From assembly GCA_947000775.1 (NCBI GenBank), contig CAMQGK010000058.1:2169501-2233500 (forward strand): a stretch of 64,000 nucleotides of DNA, written 5' to 3'. Positions 38,114-50,524 of this stretch are shown piece after piece. Origin of the DNA: Pterois miles (lineage: Eukaryota; Chordata; Actinopteri; Perciformes; Scorpaenidae). Position numbers and translations under genes: made by a program. Position 1 is the stretch's first letter, and the number at the start of each line of letters is the position of its first letter. Below the pieces are notes generated by a model. That model saw only the letters and a program-made list of their open reading frames with translations. It did not search any database and was not told the origin of the DNA.

Positions 38114-39464
38114 AGACAGTCAATCACAAGTGTAAATAAATAAATGTCCAGCCAACAGCAGAGTCCCTCCAGCCAGTGTCTGTCATAACGTCTGTCAGCT
38201 CTCTACAGCGTTGATAAGCCTCCAAAGACTAGAACATTGAAATACACTACCTTTGTTTTCTGTGGTGTTATTTGGTTTAAATGTGCCATGTCACAATGAA
38301 ACAAAATGTAGTGATTAAAAACAAGACGCTAAATAATTGTCCTCCTAATGTTAATGTAATTATGACACAGTCAATGCAAAAATAGGATACATAAAAGGAA
38401 ATACACATCAGAGTATCTATTGTATTTGACTTTAATTCTGTGTTTGATTAGTTTTTTATTTGGGCTTTTGAAATCTTCCATAGCGTGACTCGTGGATGGA
38501 TTCAGAGCAGTGTGCAGAGGTACAGCACAGTTTTGGTGCAAGCACTTCCTGAGATTCATGGGGTTGAATTCAAGTCCAAAGTTGCACTTGACAACAGATG
38601 GTAGTTATCTGACAGATTGTGCTGCGAGTGCCCTCTCCGTAAGGTTCAAGGTAAAAGCAAATAACACTTGAAAAAACACTGGTTAACATTTGCCAGCAGC
38701 TATTTCAGTGGCTTTTTGCAGATGCTTTGCTATGCTTACACAGTTTTACTCTTGAATAAATTACCTTATTTACATATACAAAAGGTATCAAACCCCTTCT
38801 AGCTCGACAGGTGACTCTGACCTTTGACTTTAAGCGGAAATGATCTTTAGTCAAGGATCAATGCAGTATTGCAAAATATAGGAACCGTCAATACATCCTA
38901 TTACCATCATAGTGGACTTACTACCACTATCACCTCTAACATTTAAGTACACAGTGTGTAGTCAGCTACACATTAAATTATTAAATCATAGGCAAAGATA
39001 TCCAAAGCATGAAGATAACTTTGTTTTTGGCCTTTAGATGAATAATAATACAATATTTATCTAAGTAATTGGAAAAGTTGATTCATATTTAGATTTTTTT
39101 CTGAAAGGAACAAAATAATAATGTGTTTTTGTATAAGTTTCTGGTTAGTTTTTTCCCCTCCAGTTCCCTAAGTGGCTCCAGCCAGGCCGTGCAGGTTTAA
39201 AAAGTTCCTGTCACTGTCATTAAGAAATCATTCGGATTAAGAAAACTCACTCAGGATAATACAAGGAGAAATGTGTGAGCGTCATAGTTTGATTTCAGTT
39301 TTACATAACAGGGTGCTGTAGGTGACGACTTGCTTATGAATAAAATAAGATAAACATAAATGCAAGAAGCAATAGGTTTCTTTCAAACTTCCTGCTCCAG
39401 ACCTCTGAATCCTAAAACACATCACTTTTCAGCAGTTTAAGCAGAATTGGTTTTAGGGATGTCA
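38114..39464. other. AT-rich non-coding
   Basis: No supported feature. Confidence 0.4.
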
Positions 39465-39484
39465 TTGGATGTTGTTGGAGGGCA

Positions 39485-39760
39485 ACTTAGAGGACCAGTG
39501 TGTAGGATTTAGGTTGCAGGTTAGGTTGCAGATTGCAACCAATTTAAACCTCTCCTATGGGGTTAGCAGACATGTAGGGCAAATATGGTGGCTGACGCGA
39601 AAACGTGAATGTCCCTCTTCAGAGCTGTTGTGTAGCGCCGGTCATTTGGACAATAGCAGAGTCAGGGAATAAAAGTGTGTAGACCAATTTTAAGTGAGTG
39701 GTGACGCAAGAGAGAGAGAGAGATGACGAATGTGTGTGAGGGAACAAGTGAACGTGTGGA
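39485..39760. repeat. Probable dispersed teleost repeat
   Basis: 'aggaccagtgtgtaggattt', 'gttgcagattgcaaccaat' and 'gtagcgccggtcatttggac' are words of a common fish repeat. An internal 11-bp duplication ('ggttgcaggtta') and a short (GA)n at 39711-39722 are present. Ends are not defined. Confidence 0.4.
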
Positions 39761-41228
39761 GCAGAAGACGAGGTTCAGCTCTGAGCACATCAGTGAATGT
39801 TCACTGGAAGTTTCAGTTTAAAGACCAACAGATGTTTCCTGATGGCTGATGTGTGACATGCAGCGTGTACTGGACACAGTCTGATACTGGCATCACATAT
39901 CAAATAATCTCTCTATCAAATAAACCATAAATAAATAAAGTTGTGTTCACTGCAGCGATTTCACACAAGAACTTCATGAAAACTACAGACACATTTATGA
40001 TGGCAAGAACCTTGAGATGGAGTTAAAAACAAAACCTTGTGGTAGTTAATTTCTCTTTAATGTCTCAGCATCAGTAATAATCCCCGTTTGCCACAGACCG
40101 TCTGAAGGGCCACGCTCTGAAAAAGTTGGAGAAGGCCTTAAAGTCTCTGTGGATGTTGCATTGAAAGTATAAATAACAACTAATTCAGCTCCACTTTGAT
40201 GGGCTTCCCTCTACATCTGCCTGACATTCGCCATGCCCACGCTGAAACACACACTCTTTCCCAGCTGTCACTGCTGCCCGCTCCCAAGGGGTAATTGCAC
40301 CGCCAAATCATTACCCTGCTCTCTTATCAAATGGCTACCAACTCCTGGAAGCCAGCAGTTCACAGCCCTTTCACATAAAACAAAGTGAAATCCAATAAGA
40401 AGCAGAACAACAAAGATGAATCCTCTCTCAGACTTGTCTGATCAAAATGATTTCGTACATAAATTCTCTGTAAAGGGGCTCACTGTTTTTCTTGTAAATT
40501 TCCAAAGGCCAGCTGGCAGTAATAAAACTAACCATACGCCCTTTTTGCCTCTGGCAGAAAAGACTATTTCACATATACGTTTAGCCTCTGGAGTACTGGA
40601 GAGCTGACGAAAAAACGGGACTTCTAGGTTGGTTTCCAAATGTATAAAGACTCATTCAAAATCACACTCACGTTTCTAAAAATGCAAATTATGGGGAAAA
40701 AACAGCACGAGAATATAGCTTTACTCACTCCGGCTCACTCCAGCAGTTATCAGATAAAGTTTCCGTCGGACAGGAAGTGCTACAGAGACATAGTTGTTTT
40801 AGAGGAGAACCCCGACCGGCTTTTCTGTCCAGTCACAGCAGCTACAGTGCAGAACTTACAAAGACACTTAAAGGAGACGTTCACATCGTCTACATTAATA
40901 TGCCCATGTGTTGGAGCCATTTCTGTATTATGTTCATTAGTGTTTGTGTCTATGGCCCAGTCCCAGTGTCCACACTCATGGACCCACAGATCTGAGGTTC
41001 GTTCCTGTCTGTGAGGGTCTAGGGCTGTCCCACTGTCAAATTGTTAAGCATGAGGGCTCATGTTGAGCCCTCTGCGTAAGTCTGCATTTCTGCAAACTTT
41101 CCCTGAGGGAATAACCCACAATTCATAGCTTTGTGAGGTTAAACGCAGGGCTACCAGGGGAAACCCAGAGGTGTTAATAAGAAGGTAAACAGCAGGACTG
41201 CACATTTACACAGAGACATTAACGTTAA
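39761..41228. other. Non-coding; 40190-40400 possibly conserved
   Basis: 40190-40400 is a repeat-free, balanced stretch and a candidate conserved element. The 40640-41014 frame (124 codons) has no domain and is probably chance. Confidence 0.35.
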
Positions 41229-41408
41229 GGATTTAGAGACGGCAGACTGGTTGTTTTCCTCCGGTCTGTGAAATCTTGCAGATGCTATTAGGAGCACCAG
41301 AGGACACAGAGGCACATGACTTCTTTCTGTCAGGATATAGTGTTTGTTTTATAAATATAACTTTTTTTAAATCATATTTGGTCCAATTATACCCACTTGC
41401 AGCTTCAA
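41229..41408 (+). repeat. Dispersed repeat family R2, partial copy
   Basis: Shares 'gacggcagactgg', 'ctggttgttttcctcc', 'gtctgtgaa', 'tcaggatatag', 'ttttataaatataac' and 'cacttgcagctt' in order with the longer copy at 59829-60415. Confidence 0.65.
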
Positions 41409-41886
41409 CCTCTTAGGACCTGGCGTACACATACGATGACATCACATTTTGGGTCATATGAACATAATACTTAATTTTATTTAACTGGGGTCTTGTGTAC
41501 ACGTACGAGGATACGTACACTGCCATCTAGTAGTCCTGCAACTGTTTGCAGCACTTCAAATGAGCCATGCTGTTGCTATGACTGTCCAAAAGGTTTTTAA
41601 AAAAACATGTTTGCAAGTGTTATTAATAAATGCAAAAGCAGTCAGGAAAAACACTGCTGTGTTCAGAGTGGACATATAGAGGTTTGCACTATTACACAAT
41701 GGTGACTTTATTGTGTTTTATGGAAATTCAGAACGAGTGTCCGCATATGTGGACATAATTTTTCTCTAAAACTACATTATGTCAAAAGATGATGCTTAGT
41801 TTTTATACTTATCAGGTTCCAATAAGCCCAAATAGCAAAGAGACATCAAAAATGCATATCAAAAAAAGAGCTCGGGTCTTAAGAGG
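41409..41886. mobile_element. MITE with CCTCTTARGACC inverted ends
   Basis: The left end is CCTCTTAGGACCTGG. The right end inverted is CCTCTTAAGACCCGAG. The interior contains duplicated 'gtacacgtacg'-type words near the left end. There is no coding capacity. The target duplication is not clear: the left flank 'ttcaa' is one step from TTAA but the right flank is 'atacc'. Confidence 0.5.
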
Positions 41887-44704
41887 ATACCCCGTCTAAC
41901 CGGGCTAGACCAACACGCATGCCACAGCTGAGCTGAGCTGAACAACTGGTGCGCTGACAAAATTTTCCGGGTAAAACTCGTACTTTAAAATGTCTGTTCT
42001 CCAAGTGAGAGCAGTAGATATAAATATAGTATCCTGAGAGCTCAACATGCTGCACAGGCAGTGGCAGTGGTCTTGATTTGTTCCACTTTTCCTACAGTTA
42101 AGTACCAGGAATCGATAAGTATTCAACTGGTACCTGATTAATACTGTAAATACACTGTAAAGCCAAGCTTGTATTATATGTGTTATACAAAAAGTCAAAA
42201 TGGCTTTCAATGAGGTTTTCTTACTTGTGGAACAGAATACAGAAGTTACAGTTTCCCTTCATTTCTTATTTGACTGACGGTTGTGGAGTGATAACATATC
42301 TGTTCCTTAAATATCTCCTCCGTGCTTTCCAGTGCCAGGTGGTGCTGTGAAATCTACGGAGACATGACAGCAAGTAGCTACTAAACAGCTTTCACAGCTA
42401 ATGAGTTTCCCCAGATCATCACTGCAGTTGTCCTCGCCTCTTGTTCCTGTAGTTTTCGACCAGAATATCTTGACATTAAGAAAGGTAATTCTCAGACACT
42501 TCTGCCCTCAATTTCAAAGTAGCCCAAATCCTCTTAATAGATTACGCACCATCAATCAGCACACACAAAAGAGAGTGACGGACTAAACCCAGTATCCATG
42601 ACTAAGCTTATTTTCCCTGGCGCTGATCTGACAGCTACTACCAGGAAGGGATGCTGAGATGCACATTGCCATCACATTACATCTCATCCACAACAGCAGG
42701 CAAGGCAAATGAAACAGGATATGGAGAGTTCCCCTCAAACAGCCCCAGCTCTGACAATTGCCATATGGGACCTTTAAAAAGCTGCATCTCAGATAGACCA
42801 GAGGGGGTGTCATTTCCCTTCAGTTTCATTTTCAACCCGTAGCAATTAGTCCAGCGGCCATCAGTGGAAGAGGAGAGGCGCTGCAGCCAGGTCTGGTCCT
42901 CAGATGGCCGACCTTGGGAACGGCAGACCTTCCCTGCATGCATCTGGGTCTGTAGAGGCAGTGAGGCTGAAAAGGAATTCTTCTTGCTGCATCTGCTGCC
43001 CCAAATTATATAGGAGGCACGAGATTAGACATAGTATGAAATATGGATCGCTTCTGCCCCCTACTGTCAGGAAGGCAACGTGCAACCCCCCCCCCCAACT
43101 CCTTTCAGAGATCAACAGTAGCAGCACAAGGTGATAATTGATTGGTTCACTCGTGGCAAAAGACAGTACTGTGGAGAAGGCCGAGTCGTAAAAAGGCCTG
43201 GCTCAAGACAGCAGGGTGACAAGTCATGGTTAAGTGGAGCAAATAAGCATTTTGTGTGATCTGAACTTTCCATTACATGAGGACAAACCAACTCCTTTCA
43301 AAGTCACTGAAAGTATCTCTAGAAGTTGGAGGAATAAACACTTCTGAAACTGTTCTTGACTTTCAAAACTAGGCCACTCCTGATCAGGAAATTGCACAAA
43401 GGACGCGCACAGCCTCTTCAATTCACATCCTCTGTAATGAGCTTATGAATTATGAGTTTTCTGGAGGAAATAATGGATTTGTATGCTGAAGGGGCAGCCA
43501 GAATGACAGCCGCTATAAATGAAAAAAACGACTCGTGCAGTAACAGTCAGCCATTATGGAAATGTCAGGTCATTTCTTTTGCCTCTGATGTGAAGGTTCT
43601 TAACTGCACTATGTTAAATGTAATCCATTTACCGTGTGGACATACTGTAATTATAATCATAACAAAATAATCAGGAAATTGAATTCCACCACAGTCTGCC
43701 ATTATTGTGTCCCCCTTTAGCCACGATCCGGTTAGCTCGAGGAGAAAGTCCATGTCAGTCCTCACAGTCCTCACCATGGAGTCACACCACATGCTGCAGA
43801 GGCTGAATGTACCTGAAATAACACATTATGTATTAGCATATACATTACAAAGAGACTTATATGAGTGATTGTTTCATATTAGATTTTTCAGTCAAACACA
43901 AGGTTTGATTAATCAATGACAGAAACTGTCGTCAGCACAAACAGAAGCTCTGTCACCGGCAGATGCTGCTCTTCGGTTCATCTGCTCTCCATCACCGTCA
44001 CCATGTAATGGAGGCTGGAAGGCAGTCAACACATTGTATAAGGCCGTGTAATTGAACTCCAGCCAAAGGGTGAGGCATTTGCAATGCCAGTATCATTATT
44101 TTATCCAAACTGTTAGCATTATCATCAAGACCTCGTTAAAATTAACGCTCCCCCATATGTTGTAATCAGCCTGTCCAATCACTATCACAGTCAACCCCCT
44201 GAGGTGTATCTGAGATGGATGTTCATAGAAGTGACTCTCATGCTATGATACTGAATAGAATAAAGACAGCCTGTAAAGTAGAGTGACACAGGTGTTATAT
44301 TACCAGTACATTGCTGTTTGATATGTCTGATATACTGTACAAACGTCACTGAACTGACACTGGTGCCAAGCCGGTAGCCTTCCACGCATCGTCTCACGTA
44401 GTCTCTGTGACGGCACCCTCAGGCTTCCGGAGAGCAAAAATAAAGCTCAGCCATGTTGGCAGAGACGTCGCTGGAATGATAGCAGCCGACAGGAAGTGAA
44501 CATGGTCCCAAGCTGTTGCAATGCAACGCTGTTGAGGCTTCATTACTGAACCGCTACCTGCTACCAGAGTTACTGAAACATCATCAGTCAGGGGGTGTTT
44601 TCTGATTGTTTCAGTGAGCGATGTGTGATTTTTCATACATACATATAAGTATGAGACAGTGTAAAAACATAAATATTGATCTCTTTATTCAAGCGTTAAA
44701 TGAA
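41887..44704. other. Non-coding; possible conserved stretches
   Basis: 42640-42900 and 43440-43760 are repeat-free and balanced and could be conserved non-coding elements. 43087-43096 is a C tract. No exon-like frame is supported. Confidence 0.35.
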
Positions 44705-47580
44705 TTAGACCGGGGTAGGTTTCAGCTGATACCTTACCTTAAAGATGCATTTTCTTTTGACTAAATTTCTTAAAGTTGTTGATAAGGATGCCTTTTGGAA
44801 AACAATAAAAGTTAAGGGGAGACATTTACCATTGATTAGTTTTGATTTAATAAGTCTTTTTAATCTTAGGAATAAGGCCTGGGGAAAAATCAAGCAACTA
44901 GAGATCAAGCTGATTGGGAAGCATAGAAACATTCAAAACATTTTTGCGAAGGAATGTCAAGTCCAACCTTCATAAAAAATAGTCTTTCTCAAGATCCTCG
45001 TAACCTCAGACAGTTTTAGAACAGGATAAAAAAAATCCTTAATCCCAGCAGAAGCTCTGCTGCACAGATCCATGTCAGTGATGAAGTTATCCACGACCCT
45101 GCCATTATCTCCAATGTTTTCACTCATCACTTTACTACTGTTTGTAGTTCTTACTTGCTTCACCTCACTTAAATCCTCATATTAGCAATTCAATGAGTGG
45201 CTCATTTTCTTTTAGACAAATTTTACCAACTGAAATTATGCAAATTAATTCTGCTCTAATAGTTGGTTGGGATAAGTTTCAGTTGGACCTGATGGCTTAG
45301 AGGTGAAGTTCATAAAACTGGGCTCCCCACTGCTTTTTTTTACCCTTTGCAACCTATTTAATTTGTGCCTATCTACTTGTAAACTAACATCTATTTGGAA
45401 ATGCACAAAATTAACATAACACAAGTGTATAGAGAAAAAAGTTAAAAAAAAAGGATAAAAACTAAAGATTGCACAAGAATAGCCAGAGAAGGTAAATATA
45501 CAAAGAAAAAAGTAGAAAAACACGACAGACGCGGAGCAACTCTGGCTGGCAGCTGCCCTCAGAAGTGAATCCACTAGATCTTAATAAGATAAGATGAACC
45601 TTTATTAATCCCCGGAGGGAAACTCAGGTATAATAATAATTATAATAATAGAAAGAATTATATTAATCATATTAATAATTATAGTAATAATTATAGACCT
45701 GTTTCTATTATTTGTTCTATGGCTAAAATATCTGAGAAGCTACCACTACTGACCATGTAAAATTCACCAAAGATGCATTTTTATCTTTAGACGAGGGTCA
45801 GTTTACAGGTGCAGTTTTAATCGATTTAACCAAGGCCGTCAATTGGACTCCTTGATAAACTTCATGCTATTGGTGTTTCTCAACAGGCATTATTTTGGTT
45901 TTACCCTCATAACTGTCATCTTTGTGTTTCTTTTCATCACAATCAATTTGATTATTTAACTGCTGGAAAGGATCTTTTTTACAACCTTTACTTTTCATGA
46001 CTATTATTATGTGACGTCCGTCAAACATCGGTGATGGGTTTCCTTTGTTTTTCATGTTTCATGTGAGCACTTCCTGTTTGATTGTGAAATCCCAATCCTC
46101 CCTCTCGTTTCAGTGCACTTCACTTCCTGCCTGCATGCTCCCGCCCCTCTGAATGAATGACTTCACTGACCTACTTTTCGTCTCCACTCACCTGCGTCCG
46201 ATCGTCTCCCCGCCCCTGATTGTGTCCACCTGTTCATAGTTAGTCACTCCCCTCACGGGTATTTAAGCTGCGTCTCCCTGCCCTTCTGTGCCAGTTCGTT
46301 TGTTCTCTTTGACTAACCTACCAGCGATCTTCCTAGTGTGTATGACTTCCGTGTTCCAGACCTCTGCTTGTTTTTTGACCCTGAGTATTGCCTGCCAGAC
46401 TGGATTTGTTAGCCTGTTTTGCCTTTCCGTGTACCGACCTATTTCTGTAATAAAGACCCAGCGTTGCTCTAATTCCAACTGTTCTCTGAGTTGTGCGTTT
46501 GAGTCCTGTCCTGCCTGCCCAGCCCGGCATAACATATTACTGATCTTCCAAAACTTTGTTCTAATTGTTTTGTTGAGTTATATGCAGATGACTCTGTTAT
46601 ATACACATCTGATTGAGATATAACTAACCTTCAACTAACAATCTTATGTTAAACAAACAGAAGTCTTGTAGTATGTTGTTTGGTAATAGATATACGCTTA
46701 ATCATTCATCAGCTGAGTTGGCTATTAATTTCAATGATGGGTCTCCACGAAAAAATGTTAATACATTTAAATATTTAAGGCTTTTGATTGATTCTGAACT
46801 TTATTTTAGGTCTCATATTGATTATATTTGAAATATAACAAAGGCCAGTCTCACAGTACCACATCGGTCAAAGAATTGCTTTACCCTCCAAGTAAGAAAA
46901 CAACTTGCTTCCAACAGCTTTTATTTCCTACTATTGGCTATGGTGACATCATGTACCAGAAGACCCCTGAAATTTAATCCTTTAAATGTAGTTTTGTTGT
47001 GAGATCATTGTTTCATTTATAATTCACTGAACTGCTGACGGTTTCACTGTAGAAGACATTTTTATTGTTTGCTCTTTGATTTCACATACATTTACTTCAG
47101 TTATCCTTTAAACTTAAAACAGTGTTTAGTCCCATTCAGATCATCATATCCAGCAACCTTTATTAATTTGGGAGACGTGATTTAAAGTTCATCATCAGAC
47201 CAGAATCATTTGCCTAATTTACTCAGATCAGTTTTTTCTTTCTGTGATTTCAAGACTTCTTTGCTGGTTTATCTTAAATCTGATTTTTACTGTATTTTCT
47301 TTAGTTTCAGTTTATGAACTCAGTATTTTGACATAATGTTATTTTATTATTATTTTCATCATTACTTTGATGTTAATTATTTTCATGTTATGTCGGTGTG
47401 GTTGGGATGGAGGGAGAGCCTTTGTGTTTGTCCTTGTTACTGTGTTGATTGTTCTGTTGTTGAATTTCTGAACATTATTATTATTTATGTGATTAAATGT
47501 TTAACTTCTATGTTTTGTGTCCGAGGAACCCCTAGAAAATGAGATGGTGCATCTCAACTGGTTTAAAATGTTTTTTCCTT
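44705..47580 (+). pseudogene. Degenerate LINE, split by a solo LTR
   Basis: Motifs in order: DAFWKTIKVKGRHLPLISFD and LRNKAWGKIKQ (linker before the RT, about 44780-44900), a decayed 'DYRPVSIICSMAKISEK' region (about 45695), then after the LTR 'LYADDSVIYTSD' with the catalytic YADD at 46581-46592, followed by LNKQKSCSMLFGNRYTL, AINFNDGSP and VNTFKYLRLLIDSEL (46646-46830). The 3' part ends with 'ggaacccctagaaaatgaga', 'tggtgcatctcaactgg' near 47560, a common fish LINE 3' end. Stops and frameshifts throughout; dead copy. A separate tail fragment ('aagataagatgaaccttta', 45585-45640) is nested in it. Confidence 0.75.
46010..46534 (+). mobile_element. Solo LTR (gypsy-like) with 5-bp target duplication
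   Basis: Begins TGTGACGTCC and ends GGCATAACA (TG...CA). It is flanked by TATTA on both sides (46005-46009 and 46535-46539). A TATTTAA promoter box lies at 46260-46266 and an AATAAA signal at 46449-46454, the expected U3-R-U5 order. No internal gag/pol remains, so LTR-LTR recombination is likely. It interrupts the LINE between its fingers and catalytic motifs and is therefore younger. The ORFs across it are not genes. Confidence 0.8.
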
Positions 47581-49344
47581 ATTCATATATTTATACCATC
47601 AAGCCAATAATAGATTCAATTGGCTTTCATATTTTCCATAATTTGTAGTAATTCCATAATCTAAGAAACTCACAAAATACAAAGTGCTGCATTATAATAC
47701 ACTAACCCAATAATCACTGATGATTTCCTTTACAGAGACATGAAACTTTGGGATTATATGTTTGTAGTAGTCATTTCTAGTGTAGTAGTTGTTGCAGTAG
47801 TGGTATTTTTAGTCATGACATACTGTATATGCATTTGTGGACACCATTATGCATACACCTCACTTAATCATTAGCATTATCATTTGCTCTTTTCCACATT
47901 AAGCTCATGGTGAAAGGAATCAAAGAGCCACCTGTGAAATGTATTACAGTATTCGTTCACACTGCGATACTGAGCCTGGCTGCTTGTCAGAGATGATCCA
48001 GCTATTATCAAGATCTCTCTTAGCGAGCACAACGAGTGGACTCACACTGCGTGAGATGACAGTGTCACTGACCACAGTGATGAGAAAATAAATACACAGA
48101 TGGACAATCTGTGTTTTCCAATCAACACAAAACAAATGGAGCCATGTAGAAACTGCTGAGCGGCCAACACTACCTCACTGTATCTGAGGATGAGGATGAT
48201 GTCAGGGGCCTAAAAGCCGACTTCACCTTCATCAGAGGTGAAAAGTATTAATTGCCATTTCAGCAGCCACCATCTTTAAAGATACTGTAGGAGGCACTGT
48301 CCTGAATTACTGCCCCATATTATCACTGACTGATGTACACATCATGTCAGTGGGGTATAATGCTGAAAGTCAGCAGTCTGACATCATTTTAAGATATACT
48401 GTAGAGGATTTTTTCATGGCTATTCAAGACTGGTGCCAGCCTGATAATCCTGGTATCCTTTCATTTCATTGGTCTAGCATCACATTCATGTAACCAATTT
48501 CTGCATTGATTTTTCTGTAATGTTACTTCCTGTCCTTGTAGAGAAGACATTAAAAGACATTAAAATGTGAATACTTGCAGCTTCTCTGTTGTCTTGAGCT
48601 AAATTATACATAAAGTATACTTAAGTCAAAGCCTCTTTGGTACAGACAACACAAGGTACACTCCAAGCCAAATGTTCTGTGTGATCCATTTCTGCCTCCA
48701 TACTTGATAAAATGATTCATCATTTTACACCATTTGTAGCCGTTGGCCTTCCTCCTGTCATACACCTTGATATTATTACATGACAGGAGGGTCTAACGGT
48801 GAATCGTGACCTTAACTAATGTGTTCAGTATGCCATATTGTATTTTTATAGTTAGTGTCACGGGGCAAAGCGCCCAGGCAATCTCCAGTACAGCAATAGC
48901 TGTGCTGGTCGTAGACATGTTACTGTGGAGTCTGTCAGACTTATACTTTTGGCTAAAAGTGCCTGGAAGTGACCCAAACTCCAGCAAAGCTCCCCATTAG
49001 ACCCCATTATAATTTTGGCAGAGTTTTTTAGAGAGGAGCAAAAGTGAGCAGTTTTTAAAACTGCTCTGCTGGACACATTTTTGACACTACACACACAAAA
49101 CCACCACAGGCGCGTTCATCGGAGTCTTGTGGCTCGTCAGATGTTCATATTTAAGCTGTAGGAGTTACGGTTTTTGATTTATAAGCATTTGTTTGGAACA
49201 ATTGCTTCAGGCTTTTTCAATACAATCCTGTCTCCTCTAACTGCAGCTGTCAGCAGCTAGAGGTTACCATAGTAACGCTGGAGCCACGCTGCACCTGATT
49301 CATGAATGACCAATCAGAGCAGGCTCACTGACACACACAGACAC
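47581..49344. other. Non-coding, with possible old repeats
   Basis: No supported gene. 48790-49340 has wording like dispersed repeats (for example 'accaatcagagcaggctcac'), without a second copy in the window. Confidence 0.35.
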
Positions 49345-50383
49345 ACTCCTTTAGATTACTGTACTGCAATGCCCTTTACTTTGGGACAAGCCAGGCGTCA
49401 CTCTCTGGGCTGCAGCTGGCGCAAACCGCTGCAGCTTGACAGGCTCCAAAAATGTCACCACATTACCTCAATTTTAGCAGCACTTCACTGGCTCCTGATT
49501 CATTCTAGAACAGATTTTAAACTTCTTTTGTTTTTCAAGGTCTGCATGGCCTCGCCCCCCAGGATCTGTCTGACCTCCTTGAACCGTACGCTCCCTCTCG
49601 TACCCTCAGGTCGGCAGACCTTTCAGCCACTCGAGGTCAAAGAGGAAGTTGAGAGGTGATCCTTCTCTGTTGCCGCCCCAAAGCTGGAATCAGTTGTCCC
49701 TCCACATCAGACGGGCCGACTCACTTCCTGTTTTTAAATCTGATCTTAAGACACATTTCCTCTTTTTGGCTTTTAACTCAGTTTGAGAGGCTGGTTCTTC
49801 ATTGTCTTTTACGTTTTTATTTGTTATTTTTTTCTCAATTCTTATGTGATTTAATTCTGTTTTAAATGTTGACAGCATTTTGGTCGTCTACTCTGTACAT
49901 TTCTCCTAAATTCACGTCTGAAGGTTTTTACAGGGTTTGTTCGTATAGCATTCATACATTGATTTACACAACATTTTATTCCTAAAAACATGGTGAAAAT
50001 GGATCTGTATGAGTGCTGACAGTATTTTCTGATTTACGGAGTGATAAAAAAGAGATATCAGCATTCCCTCTGTATAAACCTTTGACTCTAATATGTCAAC
50101 AACATGAAACCAGAATGTTGAACCTGCTTTATCCAGTGTTCAGATTTCTCTTTTGGAAATCTTTGCAAATTAGCACAAATCATTTTTGGTGTTTTTTTGT
50201 TTTGTGCTTTATACAATTCGAAATTCACTGAGTCAACAGAACGTCATTCTGAGTTGAATACTTACAGCTCTTATGTCAAATGATGAGAGAGATGAGCAGA
50301 AATGAATTCATATTTTTTATTTTTCAAATTTATTTGATGTTATTATTGTTGTTACATGTTTATTATCCGTGCGTTCCACAATA
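49345..50383 (+). mobile_element. 5'-truncated LINE (L2-like), left inverted arm
   Basis: Encodes the end of a non-LTR reverse transcriptase polyprotein: 'LDYCTAMPFTLGQARRHS', 'KCHHITSILAALHWLLIHSR' and 'DFKLLLFFKVCMASPP', the conserved C-terminal block of L2-like LINEs, then a 3' untranslated part ending near AATAAA (50380-50385). The 5' end is cut at 49345. It is inverted relative to 52097-53134 with only a handful of mismatches and one 1-bp indel seen by eye, so both copies derive from one recently active subfamily. No clear target duplication was found. Confidence 0.85.
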
Positions 50384-50524
50384 AACTCTGACTTTTCCCC
50401 AGTACTCCCTGGACTGTTATATTGTAACGTCTACTGTTCTGTAATATTACTGTGTTGATAAAAATAATCCTTATCAGAATAATTCTAATAAAAATTTAGT
50501 TTGAATTTTCCTGAGAATGTTTCC
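50384..50524. other. Spacer between LINE arm and ORF
   Basis: AT-rich. An in-frame stop (TAA at 50489-50491) precedes the ORF. No convincing core promoter. Confidence 0.5.
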
